Positions 1 to 12,259 are shown, numbered from the stretch's first letter. The stretch: 64,000 bases of DNA from Forficula auricularia (GCA_024734495.1 JALMQS010000070.1:14689486-14753485), one strand, 5' to 3'. Notes: a model not told the origin generated them from the letters alone. Numbers and translations are program-made.

Positions 1-45
1 CTGTTTCTAATCATCATTCCTGTTTTGACGATCCTGGCTTATGGG
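1..45 (+). CDS. TAZ: tafazzin, internal exon (partial, upstream exons outside window)
   Basis: Tafazzin is the mitochondrial phospholipid-lysophospholipid transacylase that remodels cardiolipin. Reading from base 3, this exon gives VSNHHSCFDDPGLWG, which carries the first acyltransferase block: the NHxSCxDDP signature with the HX4D catalytic pair (His codon 12..14, Asp codon 27..29). The exon ends after the first base of a Gly codon, followed by the donor GTAGAG at 46, so the phase is 1. The next exon starts with two bases (GT) that complete the codon. The match to the tafazzin family is direct and continues in the two downstream exons. The 5' boundary of this exon is outside the window. Confidence 0.93.
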
Positions 46-1008
46 GTAGAGCATTTTTTTTATTTTTATTATTATTATTATTAATTAGAAATCAAATTAA
101 ATATTAATTCATATATTATTAAAGATCAGGCAATATATCTTTATTTATTTTTTTACCCTTTCGGTTAATATTTTGCCTTCTCTAGACAAAATAAATGAAC
201 TGGTCCATAACAAGAGAAGCTTTTACATTACCGAATTAATCTTAAATGATTCATAACAAGAGAAGCTTTTATTATATTACCGAATTAATCTTAAATAATT
301 TAATTCCTTATTTTATGTAAAATATAATATTTTAAAAATAATTACTATATAAGAAAAATCAATTTTTCATCATTATCATAAGAAGCTTTTTTTATAGAGC
401 TAGTAGCTGTTTACATATAATTGTATTTAAAATTTTGAAAAACTTGAAAATAGGTTAGAATAAAATAATAATTTAAAAAATGACTACTCTAATCATGATT
501 ATTTCACATGTTATTAAATCATAACCTATAAATTCAAAATTGCATAATTATTTATTGGTACAGCAGGAAAAGTGGATGCTCACACACACACAGAGATTTT
601 CTAAAAACCGCCTTTTTTTAATTTAAGGAACTTTGAAATCGAAAGATCTTCAAAAATCTTATCACGAATTATTGTTTATTAAAACAAGATTTCCATTGCT
701 TTCTATAAAATGTTGTGTAATCGATTTTTTTTTTGTCTAATTAATTAATTTAATTTGGTATTTTTTTTTTTTATTTTACTGAAGAAGGCAAGATATTTTA
801 CTTAGAGAAAGTGGTGTAGGTTTTAGGTGAAACATTATATCAATTAATAAAGTAAAGGGTGTGTAGTTTCACAGTGAATGAAATAAAACTCAAAGAGGTT
901 TTACTTAGAGAAAGTGGTGTAGGTTTTAGGTGAAACATGATATTAATTAATAAAGTAAAGGGTGTGTAGTTTCACAGTGAATGAAATAAAACTCAAAGAG
1001 GTTTATAC

Positions 1009-1051
1009 AAACTCAATATATTTCGGATTATTAGTCCATCATCAGGAGTTT
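1009..1051 (-). ncRNA. hammerhead ribozyme motif, family A
   Basis: Minus strand: helix I AAACTC with GAGTTT (6 bp), core CTGATGA, extra T, helix II GGA/TCC, GAAA, helix III TA/TA with no loop, and U16.1-U17 before the cleavage point. All conserved core bases are present. Confidence 0.7.
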
Positions 1052-1074
1052 ACGAGTTAAAAGTTTTAACTTGT

Positions 1075-1117
1075 AAACTCCTGATGATGGACTAATAATC
1101 CGAAATATATTGAGTTT
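1075..1117 (+). ncRNA. hammerhead ribozyme motif, family A
   Basis: Plus-strand mirror of the previous motif: AAACTC + CTGATGA, helix II GGA/TCC, GAAA, TATA helix III, TT, then GAGTTT closing helix I. It is in the sense strand of the tafazzin intron. Confidence 0.72.
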
Positions 1118-1195
1118 GTATAAACCTCTTTGAGTTTTATTTCATTCACTGTGAAACTACACACCCTTTACTTTATTAATCAAAGAGGTTTATAC

Positions 1196-1238
1196 AAACT
1201 CAATATATTTCGGATTATTAGTCCATCATCAGGAGTTT
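1196..1238 (-). ncRNA. hammerhead ribozyme motif, family A
   Basis: Identical core and helices to the copy at 1009..1051, in the second inverted repeat of the compound element. Confidence 0.68.
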
Positions 1239-1296
1239 ACAGGTTAAAACTAATAATATTTAATCGCACGTTCAAATATTATTAGTTTTAACCTGT

Positions 1297-1339
1297 AAAC
1301 TCCTGATGATGGACTAATAATCCGAAATATATTGAGCTT
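1297..1339 (+). ncRNA. hammerhead ribozyme motif, family A
   Basis: The core is intact. Helix I has GAGCTT instead of GAGTTT, so it keeps three perfect pairs next to the core and one mismatch further out. Confidence 0.65.
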
Positions 1340-1789
1340 GTATAAACCTCTTTGAGTTTTATTTCATTCACTGTGAAACTACACACCCTTTACTTTATTA
1401 ATTTAAGGCAAGATATAGCCCGAAAGCTTAAAAAAAAATATATAATCAAGAAACCTATTGAAAAGATGTTTTCTTGTCGAGAGAAGCAAAGTTGTTGATT
1501 TTTAAAAGAAAATCAAGCGGATTAACTTTTTGTTTGATACGTAACCAGAAAAAATTTGGGGGGAGGTTACCCTTCGAGGGATTAGGGTATAATACTATGG
1601 ATAATCTCCTAGACTCTCAGATGTCCAGATTATTTTTTTTTTTATCAGTGTTTTTTTATTGAACGTTTATTTATATCTTGTAAAACTTCGATTTTTACCT
1701 CAATATTTAGGAGAGGGGGTTCTAACCCCTCCCACGCTGGCTACGGCCTTGGCTTGATGTATCAAAACATACACAAAACATAAATATAA

Positions 1790-1842
1790 CGAATATATAT
1801 ATATATATATATGTGTGTGTATATATATATATATATATATAG
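1790..1842. repeat. (AT)n/(GT)n microsatellite
   Basis: Alternating TA tract with a short GTGTGTGT interruption. Confidence 0.9.
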
Positions 1843-3079
1843 TTTTATTTGTTAAAATTAAGCTTCAAAAAATAAATAAATATTAATTAATTGAAAAGAT
1901 TTTATTGACGAGAGAAGCAAAGTTGTTGATTTTAAGAGTAAATCAAAGTGGGTGTCCTTTGTTTGGTTCACCTAAACACACACACAAACATATATAAATA
2001 AAAATAAATAAAAGTATAATTTCATCTATTAAGATTATGGTTTCGATGTTAGCCTTCAATAATTTTTAAAGAATTAGGTGTCTGTTCTAGGTGAAACATT
2101 TGAAATAAGAGTGGATTAAACTACTAGGGGATCGTACCCATACTAGGTGACCCGTTCAGAGGGAGGGGGTCTTCAAAATACAAATACCACGCTTGGTCAC
2201 AGGGTCTTCATCCCTTAGTCAACATCCTCTAGGGAAATCTCGCGCTTTTTCGAGCTTGTAATTATGATAGGTGTGCACGCACTTTTGTCGTCATGCGGCA
2301 AGCGCCGTATTAATTAATAAAGACAAATAGGAGCCAATTTTTTTTTTAACTTTCTGTTTGCAAAAAATGATTTAAAACCATATTTATGAATTACTACGTG
2401 AAAACTAGAAGGGGGGGTCTTGGCATATACTACGGGTGGCCACCGAGGGGGGGGGGGGTAAAAAATTGTAAAAAATGAGTTACGTAGTATGGGTATGTTC
2501 CCTAGATAGATTTTAGCCTTCATTCTCATTTTTTTTTTTTTTTTATATATTGAATTTGTTATTTCTCTTGAGTGTTCGTTCGTTAGAGTGAATGACCCTA
2601 CTTAGAAACGAACATTCATTTAATTGAGTCTTGGTGCACAAGAGAAAAAAAATAGTTCAAGTCGGACACACATACAGTGGACAGTACTTTTTATCATCTA
2701 ATATACTTGAGATAGCAAATTCGTTTTTATTGTCGTTGATAAGGAGAGAATAGATCAATTTGTAGAATTTGTTTATAATTTAATGTTTAATGGTTTGGAA
2801 ATCCCGTTAGGTAAAAAAAAATCACAAATTTGAAGCCCTCCCACAGTGTAATTTTAAAGAGATTTAATGTAAATTTACTTTAAAAAATAGCCTGATTTTA
2901 TTTAATGAGATCTTTACAAGTATATCTGTTATATTTATTACATACCCTATGCACTTATGAAATATTTTTTTATTTTTGACCACAAAATTTGATCCTTCCC
3001 AAAACAATCATACGTTTAAATTTAGTTGATTAATGTCCATTATAATAATTAATAAAATATTAACAAATTTTGGACAATA

Positions 3080-4055
3080 TTTTACTTTACCATACAGGAT
3101 ATGGTCAAGTATTGTAACCGTGCATGAAAAAAGTGTTTTTTTTCGAAATATCTCAAAAACGGCTGAAACTATTTTGTGTGAAATATGTATAGAGATAAAT
3201 AAAAAAATCTCCAAAATAATTTAAAAGATTTTTTAATTTTTTAATTTTATTTCCACTTTGTGAAACACCACTATAATCCGTTAAATAATTCCTGTGAAAC
3301 TATTTTGATTAAAAAAATTGAGCTAAACCATGGCATTTCGCTCTACAAAAAAGCTCTAATAAGTGAACATCGAAAAAATTATATTTTTCGGGATAATAAT
3401 TGTTTTGTCAAAATGTCTGTTAGTCTTTTATTCTGTGCGTTACCAAATTTTGTGGACGAGCTAGCTCAAAAACTAGTGTGAATATCATAACCAAATTTCA
3501 CACGTAGTTTTAGTCCATTGAGATTAAGAGCTGATTAGATTTTGGTGCATATCGAACACAAATAAAGGAGAGGGGGGGAGGGGTTAAAATTTAAAATTAT
3601 AATATTTTCAAACTAAAAAAATAAGAAATAAAAAATCAAATATACTATAAAATGATTAGTAGTTTTGGTTCATTGAGATTAAGAGCTGATTAGATTTTGG
3701 TGCATATCGACCCAAAATTAAGGGGGGTGCAGGGGGGGTAAAAATGAAAAATCTAGGCTATTTGAGCAAACTCAACCAAATTTTGTATACATAATCAGTG
3801 GGACCCCAGAAGTCTAAAAATGCAAAAATTAACCGCTTAAAATGGGGGCGGGGGAGGGGGGGGGTCAAAAAATGAAAATCTTGGCCATTTACCAAACTCA
3901 ACCAAATTTTGTATACATAATCAGTGGGACCCCAGAAGTCTAAAAATACAAAAACTAACCGCCACTTACACGATTATAAATAATTTTAGGGGCCGGGTTG
4001 TATGGTAAAGTCAAGTGGATGGTCACATCAGAACACGTCAGCTTATTAGTCTTCT
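3080..4055 (+). repeat. abundant repeat R1 with minisatellite and G/C homopolymers
   Basis: Begins TACTTTACCATACAGGATAT and ends with the reverse-complement-like GGTTGTATGGTAAAGTCAAG plus CACATCAGAACACG. The inside has GAAACCATGGCATTTCG, GACGAGCTAGCTCAAAAACT, and units of about 120 bp (GTATACATAATCAGTGGG) separated by runs of 7-14 G. Other copies lie at 4056..4700, 7166..7746, 16815..17634, 40310..41035 and 63119..63985. No coding sequence is evident and the class is unknown. Confidence 0.75.
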
Positions 4056-4700
4056 GGTAACCCACTGCGATTATGTATACAAAATTTGGTTGAGTTTGGT
4101 CCAAGGGCCTAGATTTTGATCTTTTGACCTCCCATTTTGGGCGGTTTGTTTTTGCATTTTTAGTGTTCTAGAGGCCCACTGATTATGTACACAAAGTTTT
4201 GCTGAGTTTGCTCAAATGGCCTATATTTTTATTTTTTGGCCCTAGAAAAAAATGTTATTCTTTATTATAGGTTCATTTATATTTCATTTTTCTTTAGTTT
4301 GAAAATATTATAATTTTAATTTTTAACCCCCCCCCCCCCCTTAATTTTGGGTCGATATGCACCAAAATCTAATCAGCTCTTAATCTCAATGCCCCAAAAC
4401 TACATGTGAAATTTGGTTTTGATAATCACACTAGTTTTTGAGCTAGCTCGTCCACAAAATTTTGATAACGCACATACTAACAGACTAACAGATACTTTGA
4501 CAAAACAGTTATTATCTCAAAAAATATAATTTTTTTGATGTTCACTTATTAGGGCTTTTTTGTAGACCGAAATGCCATGATTTCGCTCAATTTTTATAAT
4601 CAAAAGTTTCAGCCGTTTTTGAGATATTTCGAATAAAAGAAGCAAGCTTTTTTCATGCACGATTACAATACTTGACCATACCCTATGGTAAAGTAAAAAT
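4056..4700 (-). repeat. R1 repeat, inverted copy
   Basis: Reverse orientation of the neighbouring copy. It ends CATGCACGATTACAATACTT and CCATACCCTATGGTAAAG, so the two copies form a large head-to-head inverted repeat. Confidence 0.7.
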
Positions 4701-4934
4701 GGAAAGATCTGATTTGAACCTTTTTTCCATGAAGTATCCTTTCTCATTATTTCGCCATAAAATTTTCAGGATTCTATTTTTTATCAGTTACTTCCTAAGA
4801 GATTCCTTCAAAAAATTAAATCTTTAAGAACCACCCGGATATATACGTATATTTGTATATATATATATTTGAAAGATTTCAATTTGCCGATGATAATAGA
4901 TTCAAATTTTCTTCGAAAATAAATAAAAAAATAA

Positions 4935-5092
4935 GATGGTGTCATCTATTAAATCCTATGGACTGGAATATTTTTAATTATATGTCAGAGGGGTGTTTTT
5001 CACCCCCTCGGGAATCGAACCCGAGTGCCAAGTAACATCAATCCAGGCCATCTGGCTCACCTGCGGGATGCGATCCTCTCTGACATATGTAA
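4935..5092 (-). mobile_element. tRNA-derived SINE (S1)
   Basis: On the minus strand it reads GTGAGCCAGATGGCCTGG (A-box-like) and later CTCGGGTTCGATTCCCGAG (B box inside a T-arm-like hairpin), then CTGACATATAATTAAAAATA. The B box fits GGTTCGANTCC. There is no clover-leaf acceptor stem, so it is a SINE head and not a tRNA gene. Confidence 0.65.
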
Positions 5093-5511
5093 ACGCGTTA
5101 AATATTTTACTAAGTGATTGTTAACTTAATTTGTAAAATTTCGCGATCTAGTGATTCTAAATTTAAACATATAGCCATGCCATATAATTTAAATAAAGGT
5201 CGTTGAGTGAGAACAACCCCTCTGACATAATTTAAAATATTCCATTCCATCGGATTTAATAGATGACACCATCTTATGATTTTCTAAGAAAATTTGAATC
5301 TATTACCATCGGCAAATTGAAATCTTTCATATTCAATTAGGAAAAGTCATTCCATTGCCCTTCGAATTTTGAATCTCTTCAAAATTCGAAACACTCAATG
5401 ACCTTTATTTAAATTATATGCCATGGCTTTATGTTTAAATTTAGAATTACTAGATCGCGAAATTTTACAAATTAAGATAGCAATCTTTGAGTAAAATATT
5501 TAACGCGTTTA

Positions 5512-5678
5512 CATATGTCAGATAGGTTCGCATCCCGCAGGTGAGCCAGATGGCCCGGATTGATGTTACTGGCACTCGGGTTCGAGTCCCGAGGTGGGGA
5601 AACAACCCTTCTGACATATAATTAAAAATATTCCATTCCATCTGATTTAATAGATGACACCATCTTATGATTTTCTAA
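5512..5678 (+). mobile_element. tRNA-derived SINE (S1)
   Basis: Plus-strand copy with GGTGAGCCAGATGGCCC as A box and CTCGGGTTCGAGTCCCGAG as B-box hairpin, followed by TCTGACATATAATT and a tail shared with the copy at 4935..5092. Together they form an inverted pair around about 5100..5500, whose sequence is itself inverted (about 5130..5215 with 5390..5475). Confidence 0.65.
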
Positions 5679-5718
5679 GTATATATATTTATATTTATTT
5701 ATATATGGTATGTGTGTA

Positions 5719-6350
5719 TTAATCGTATGTTTCCTATGATTCAATCGCGAATCGAATGCAGGTGATTTTTGTCATATATTAAGTGATAATAATATCTGAA
5801 CTTATATATTTCTAACATGAAATAATGAAGTTAAATAAATTCATAATTTTCTCATTAATATATTAAAGAATAATTAACATATTAACGAGAATTGTTTTGA
5901 TCGCACTTTTTAAACAAGATATATATCGCGAGACTACCTCTGGTTGAAGCTATTGGAGTCTGCTGAGTCTTAAGTCTGGACCAAGAGAGATCACCTGCAT
6001 TCGATTCGCGATTGAATCAAATATAGGAAACATACGATTAATTAATAGCAAGCACCTAACATACGTGCTAACAGATCGGGCGCTCTGGACTGGGAGATTG
6101 AATATATAACATCTCAGATTTCAAATTCATTTGGTGATCCATCCAAGTGTCCATGACGTTGGATTATAGCTGAATGGATCATATCTTTTTCATTCTGTCT
6201 TGGTCCAGACTTAAGACTCAGCAGACTCCAATAGCTTCAACCAGCAGTAGTCTCGCGAAATATATCTCGCTCAAAAAGCGCGATCAAAACAATTCTCGTT
6301 AATATGTTAATTATTCTTTAATATATTAATGAGAAAAATTATAAAAAAAA
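5719..6350. mobile_element. palindromic MITE family R2
   Basis: Terminal inverted repeats around TAATCGTATGTTTCC and CGAATGCAGGTGAT (5719..5767 versus 5992..6042), then a second inverted block. Diagnostic inner sequences are AACGAGAATTGTTTTGATCG, ATATATCGCGAGACTAC and AGTCTGCTGAGTCTTAAG. Related copies lie at about 22898..23440, 41058..42094 and, more diverged, 48531..49135. Confidence 0.65.
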
Positions 6351-6528
6351 TTTGTATGTGTGTTGTTTGGTTGCATCAAGAAGAGGACAACCTCTTTGAT
6401 TACCTCTTGAAGACATTATTGCCTGATCCTAAATAATATATATAATTAATTAATAGAATGCACGTTTTTGCTTTTGTATGAATTAGGTCAACGAATAAAT
6501 TAACTTTGAATGTCTTTACACTTTTCAG

Positions 6529-6677
6529 GTATACTTAATGTCGGCACTCTCTTTAATCGCGACAGGATGCGCTGGTCGTTGGCTGCTCATGATATTTGTT
6601 TTACAAACGCGATACATTCGTATTTTTTTAGTCTAGGAAAATGTGTGCCCATTATACGCGGAGCTGGTGTTTATCAG
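6529..6677 (+). CDS. TAZ: tafazzin, internal exon
   Basis: The 149-bp exon lies between the acceptor TTTTCAG and the donor GTACCT. With the split Gly it reads GILNVGTLF, then [19 protein letters not shown] and [14 protein letters not shown]. This matches the tafazzin segment between the HX4D block and the FPEG block. The family pattern MRW..AA.DICFT...[18 protein letters not shown] is easy to recognise. The exon leaves in phase 0, and the next exon starts with CAA (Gln) in phase 0. The codons before MRW are a real continuation of the spliced frame, so the methionine at 6567 should not be taken as a start. Confidence 0.96.
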
Positions 6678-7165
6678 GTACCTATTGCTACTGCTAATAC
6701 TACTGCTACACAGGGTTTTTTATTTAAAACCTAAGTATTTTTAGTTAGGGTTAAAAAAAGAACGTTTCAAGTGCTTGCGCCGAATTTTTTCCAATTGAAA
6801 TTTTTTTCATAATTGATCTCCGATGATTAAATAATAATACTGAAATATATATATATACTCGCTCATTTCAATTTCAAATTGGTGTCGGTTATTATATAAC
6901 ACAAATTATGAAATATATCATTAAATTAAATTTTTTTTGACTTAATACCTGTTCATTCAACAAATCGATTGATACTAAATAAAGTTGTAAGTTTTTTTTT
7001 TTTTAATTAAAAAAGTGAATAATAAATAAATGATGAAGCAAGAACAAGACAGGCATATAAATTTAAAATTTAAAAGATGCCTAGAAAAGTAGATTTTTTC
7101 ATAGGTATATAAGAAATAAATAAATTTTTCCCAAATAATGAGGGCTGTGTAACGTGACCATTTTT

Positions 7166-7746
7166 ACTTTACCATACAGGGTATGGATAAGTATTGTAAT
7201 CGTGCATGAAAAAGTGGTTTTTGCTTTTTTTTTTGAAATATCTCAAAAACGGCTGAAACTATTTTGATTAAAAAAATTGAGCGAAACCATGGCATTTCGG
7301 TCTACAAAAAAACCCTAATAAGTGAACATGGAAAAAATTATATTTTTCGAGATAATAATTGATTTGTCAAAATGTTTGTTAGTTTGTCTGTTAGTCTGTG
7401 CGTTACCGAATTTTGTGGACGAGCTAGCTCAAAAATTAGTGTGAATATCAAAACCAAATTTCACACATGGTTTTGGTCCATTGAGATTAAGAGCTGATTA
7501 GATTTTGGTGCATATCGACCCAAAATTAAGGGGGGTGGAGGGGGGTTAAAAATTAAAAATCTAGGCCGTTTGAGCAAACTCAACCAAATTTTGTATACAT
7601 AATCAGTGACCCCCAGTAGTCTAAAAATGCAAAAACTAACCCCCCTACATGATTATAAATAATTTTATTAAATATTAAATATAAGTGAGGGGCCAGGTTG
7701 TATGGTAAAGTCAAGTGGTTGGCCACATCAGAACACGTCAGTTTAT
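7166..7746 (+). repeat. R1 repeat copy
   Basis: Starts TTTACTTTACCATACAGGG and ends TTGTATGGTAAAGTCAAG. It has one minisatellite unit. Confidence 0.75.
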
Positions 7747-8541
7747 TTTTTGTCAGAGCGGGACGCTTACAGAATTTTGTATATAAATAAAAAAAATATA
7801 TAAAAATAATTTTCGGACAATTCACACACGACCATTTGACCCCAAACTAATTATAGCTGGTACTTAAATGCAGAAATATTCTTTATTTCTTATCAAAAGT
7901 ATAGTTATCATGAATTTTTATATCCTTAACTTGAGAAATAATTGGTTCCCCATACAAACTTTCATCCCCTATTTCACCCCCTTCAGTTTTATTTTTGAGA
8001 CATATAATTAACAATAAGATGGGTTTTGTTAAATTTTGTTGAAAGTAAAATTTATTTGGGTTAACTAAATATTCTTACGACAACATAATCACGATAAAAG
8101 TAAATAAATATTATATGAAATATTCATTTACTATGAGTTAGGATTTCTAGGTCACTTGTTTCACATTAATTTAATGTCAGAAATCACATCCCCTACAACT
8201 TTGCTCATAATAAAATTTGCCGTAGAATTAATAGTTTAGGAGTTATTTGATAATTTTCATTCGTGCGCCCCCCCCCCCTCTCAAACCCCCTTTTGGGTTC
8301 AAATTATCAAAACGTTATATAGCTATAAACGTAAGTTAGAAGACATCTTATCCAAATATGAAATTTCATAATAATCCCTTCAGCCGTTTTTACTTGAATC
8401 GTGAGCAACTTTTCACCGAAACCACACAAACATACATACATATAGACAGACAGGAATTTTGTTAAGGGTGTTTTCGTTCATAACTTTGCTTGAAACGTGT
8501 CCAACCAAAATTTGGACCAATGTACAGACAAAACCTTAATT

Positions 8542-8651
8542 TTATATATATAGATATACCTATTTATATATATAGATATACCTTTTTATATATATAGATA
8601 TACCTATTTATATATATAGATATACCTATTTATATATATAGATATACCTAC
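8542..8651 (+). repeat. 24-bp minisatellite, five units
   Basis: Five consecutive units of TATATATATAGATATACC with a short TATT spacer. It follows sequence (about 8370..8540) with CAGCCGTTTTTACTTGAATC and ACAGACAGACAGG, which resembles the 3' end of a LINE or Helitron-like repeat. That assignment is uncertain. Confidence 0.8.
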
Positions 8652-9311
8652 AATAAAAACAATCAAGAATTTACTATAAATTTATAAATTATGATAGAGA
8701 TAAGAATTTTACCAGGGGAAAGGGACTTGGAGACAAATAATTACATCAATATATTTTTATTAACATTTAAATTATAAAAACCATTAGACAGAGAAGTGGT
8801 TGTACTTTACAAAAGTAATGAACATTTTTTTACTCGATCCCAAGGAAGCTAGTTCTCCGTTTGACTACATTTGTGGTCCCCTCATTGCTATATGAATTTT
8901 TTTTATAAATTTGAAATTATAATTTCTAAGGCTTTACCTTCATTTTCAATCTACCATATTATTCGCGTAAAGACTTCGAAATTATAGTCCCAAATTTATA
9001 AACCATTTATATATAGATATGTTGTTTTTATATGGTTATTTACCTCGTTTGATAAGATATTTATTTGTCACCATTTCGATAACTCTTTTTATCATTTATA
9101 CCAATTTCAAAAAACAATCGATAACATTCACTTAAGACTATTTGTGTAATTGAAATTTATTATTATTTATATATATATATTTAGATTCCGTACAAACATA
9201 AATCGGTACACTATTAGAGTTGGAATGATAATTTTGGGGAGGCTAGAATTTTATGTGAGGTCAAAAAGAATTATTATTATTATTATTTCATTATTCGTGT
9301 CCATGATTAAT

Positions 9312-9524
9312 AATTAAAGGAATCGTAGGGAGTTGGACATGACTTTAAATTAAATACAAGTTTTCATTTAAATACGCCAAACGTTTCGTTGCTGGTTTGC
9401 AACTTCTTCAGTGGCTCATTTATTAAACTTATTTGTCAGCAAAGAAACGTTTGGCTTATTTAAATGAAAACTTATATTTAATTTAAAGTCATGTCCAACT
9501 CCATACGATTCCTTTAATTATTAT
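9312..9524. mobile_element. foldback element, hammerhead family E
   Basis: Arms AAAGGAATCGTAGGGAG ... on the left and the reverse complement ending CGATTCCTTTAATTATT on the right. They enclose a complete minus-strand hammerhead (9376..9415) and an eroded plus-strand partner ending GAAACGTTTGGC (9443..9456). A half copy of the arm sits at about 24275..24325, just upstream of the last tafazzin exon. Confidence 0.75.
9376..9415 (-). ncRNA. hammerhead ribozyme motif, family E
   Basis: Minus strand: helix I GCCA/TGGC, CTGAAGA, extra A, helix II GTTGC/GCAAC, GAAA, C/G helix III, U-U cleavage site. All core positions are intact. Confidence 0.7.
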
Positions 9525-10288
9525 TATTGTTTTTCTTTAATTTAATTCACTTTAAAATGAGGATTGACCATTTTTGGAGGATTTTTGTAACTGTTGGCGT
9601 TCAAAAGTGGTTTGACTTAAAATGATGAAAAAATTCATTCATTTTCTGTTTATGAACGACAAATGAGACAAAGATTTTGATATCTTGAGTATTTTGTGAG
9701 ATATGATTGTTTTGCTAATCTAAACAAAGATTCTATTAGGAAATGTTTTCTCTTTATTAACATAATATGGGTTGAAAATAAAGAAATAATCGTTTAAAAA
9801 TTTCTCATAAATTTTTTCAATAATGAAATAATAATGGTTAAAAAACATATATCTGGACAAGCGAAGATCCCGGATTCGAGCCCCCGCTGATCTTTTGTCT
9901 TTAATAAAAAAAATATTTTCTTTATTCTCTAATTTAATTGAATAATAATATTTATAAGATAGGTTACTGAATCCTCGATATACGAGTCTGACTCGCACTT
10001 AGCCGTTATTTAGATAGACTAAATAAAATACTCCCATGTAAACTAATCCAATAATATATAGTGTTTGGCGCAATGCGCTTTCGCTATCGTTTGTTTTTGT
10101 TTTTGTGTCCTTTCCACCTAGTCTAAACTAATTTAAACTCTTTCTCTAATTGATAACTGAAGATGGGAATCTTTGGAATCTTTTTAGGGTTCCGTTAAAA
10201 AGTAAAACGGGATACTATTATTTTCACTTCACTGTCTCTCAAATCATTGTCGCACATAAACTATAATAAGATACAAATTGAAATTTAA

Positions 10289-10982
10289 GGTAGTTGTTTC
10301 ACCATATGGGTTTTCTTAGGATTTTTTTGAAATTTAGATAGATTATTATTTAAATACTTGTGCATCGATTGGTGGCAAAACGAAATTTATGAACAATATA
10401 GTTCCGGAGATATTAAATTCCAAAGATAGAGTTTTTCAGACTCTTATACATTGCACTATACGGGATATTGGAAAGTTTACATACATATTTAATTATAATT
10501 AAGAAACTCTTCTTACGATTGTTATAAAAAACTAAACCAACATTAAACAATAACTAATACAATTTTTAAGAAAATTTTAATTCATAGTTACAACATAGTT
10601 TCTGAGATATTAATGAATAAATAATGAAAAATTTACACTAAAAACAAACCCACACAACGCATTTATTTAACCTAAAAAGTGGGTTAACTTTAGTACTTTT
10701 TTGACGTTTTTTTCGCTTCAGCCATTGTCGCAACAGCTTTCAATCGCTTATTAAGAACTTTGTTTTATAAATCTCCCTTTATAATGTACTTTATCTGACA
10801 TTTCTATAATAAAATATATACAAGCTCGGACAATGTTGCCAGATTTGTCAAACGAGCACGGGATTGGCTAGTAGTGATACATAAACAGCAAAAGTTTTGG
10901 GCTTATGAATTATGAATGCTTATTGTCTGTTCTATATACTCTAGCATTAACTTTTTGCTAATATTGTCGCGAAACAACTACC
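10289..10982. mobile_element. TTAA-flanked MITE family T1
   Basis: TTAA on both sides (10285..10288 and 10983..10986). Termini are GGTAGTTGTTTC and GAAACAACTACC. Length is 694 bp. Two further copies with the same ends lie at 51354..52077 and 54430..55159. There is no open reading frame. TTAA duplication is typical of piggyBac-type transposition, but the termini do not start with the usual CCY. Confidence 0.75.
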
Positions 10983-11999
10983 TTAAAATATACCTATATG
11001 TATTTATTTTCCCCGAAATCAAAAATAGTAATCAAACGAATGATTATTTTGGGGAGTTTGGTATATAAAAAATATTTTTATAATGAAATCTAAGCTATTC
11101 CTGTAAATATTTTTTAAAGTATAATTCTTTTTTAATTTGATTCACTTAAAAAGAGAGTCCCTAAAGTGGCCATTTTTTGGTAATTTTTGTACCTTTCGGC
11201 GTTAAGAAATTGTTAAACATAAAATTATAAAAATTCCACGAATTCTCTCATTCTCTTCTAATTAACGACAGATTAAAAGAATTTTGATATACAAGTATAT
11301 TGGAAGATTAAAGTACGGAACCTTAGGTTTGCGGTTCTGACTCGCACTTGGCCGGTTTATTTAACAACTTGCCAAAATATAAATAAATACAAAGACAAAT
11401 TGGTTTTCAATAACTTAACAAATATTTAAGTAATGAGCTTTTAAAGAAGATAAGATTGTTAAATTATATAAATGTTGACAAATAAACAAATGAAAATTTA
11501 TACCTTTGACTGCCTCGTCTTTTATTTATTTTCAAATAAAACACTGCTACAATATAAATTCATTAACATACAATTTTTGGAATATTTAAACAGTCATTCT
11601 GAATGTAACGGTTAAAAGTCCAACTTCTAGTATAATTAATTCGAAAATGATTTACAAATGATAAGCACGCTTTTCCCTTTCTCTTGATTAATAATAATTA
11701 GTAGTTATCGCAATGGCACGTTTTTCTTGAAATTATTAGAGAACCCCTGAATTCATTTAAAATTGATGTGTCAAAAACGGTAAATCCCCGAAAATGGAAA
11801 TGCAACAGAAAGTATTTATTCCACATAAACGGATTTCATTCAAGCAGAGGACAACCTCATTGATTTCCCTTTATGAGTATTATACAATATTTATAAAAAA
11901 AATTAAAACTTTGGCGGATTTCAGATTTTGAAAAAAAAAACAAATTTTTGAAAAATAACCTTCTTAAAGTACCATATCAGGTCTCTCTGACGTTTCGGT

Positions 12000-12215
12000 A
12001 CCTCTCCACATATACCTGTGCTGAGTGTGTTTAGCTGTTTTACACAGGTATACGGGACCTACTTTTTAACGCCGGTTCGGAACGGCTAGTTTGGAGAGGT
12101 TGACTAGGCAATTATACTCTTGGTAGTTTGCCATTGCTTTCCAAGAGGAGGCGACTGCAAATATCTGCCGAGACTCAATCTCGAACTCTAACCACCTGAC
12201 CCACAGTCGCCTCTA
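12000..12215 (-). mobile_element. tRNA-derived SINE (S2), minus orientation
   Basis: Read on the minus strand: GACTGTGGGTCAGGTGGTTAG (A-box region), a B-box-like TTCGAGATTGAG, then CAATGGCAAACTACCAAGAG, CGGCGTTAAAAAGTAGGTCC and ACACACTCAGCACAGGTAT. Copies at 28508..28767, about 29106..29459 and a fragment at 38935..39100 share these blocks. Confidence 0.65.
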
Positions 12216-12259
12216 AAATAAAAAAAATAACCACATAATGTAAATATTAATTTTTAAAA

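Larger units (their letters stand above)
798..1405. mobile_element. compound foldback element, hammerhead family A
   Basis: A 104-bp direct duplication (about 798..900 and 902..1003) leads into two successive inverted repeats. The arms are 963..1057 with 1063..1170, and 1184..1257 with 1273..1404. Arms end in GGGTGTGTAGTTTCAC. Each arm pair carries one hammerhead motif per strand. A third, simpler copy of the same family lies at about 53190..53430. Confidence 0.75.
46..6528 (+). other. tafazzin intron filled with repeats
   Basis: Intron of about 6.5 kb between GTAGAG at 46 and the acceptor TTTTCAG ending at 6528. It holds AT-rich sequence, a compound foldback with four hammerhead motifs (about 798..1405), an (AT/GT)n tract (about 1790..1842), two oppositely oriented copies of an abundant repeat (3080..4700), a pair of inverted tRNA-like SINEs (4935..5678) and a palindromic MITE (5719..6350). 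Stretches 120..790 and 1410..3075 contain AT-rich sequence, a G-run near 2446 and fragments of the module ending TTGACGAGAGAAGCAAAG. I see no coding exon in them. Confidence 0.85.

Noticed and set aside
8542..8651. Regular short repeats as a CRISPR array
   Set aside because: The units are directly adjacent with no unique spacers, and the genome is eukaryotic. It is a minisatellite.
9720..9998. 92-codon minus-strand open frame
   Set aside because: It covers a tRNA-like repeat related to 32898..33026. The translated sequence is low-complexity with no family signal.
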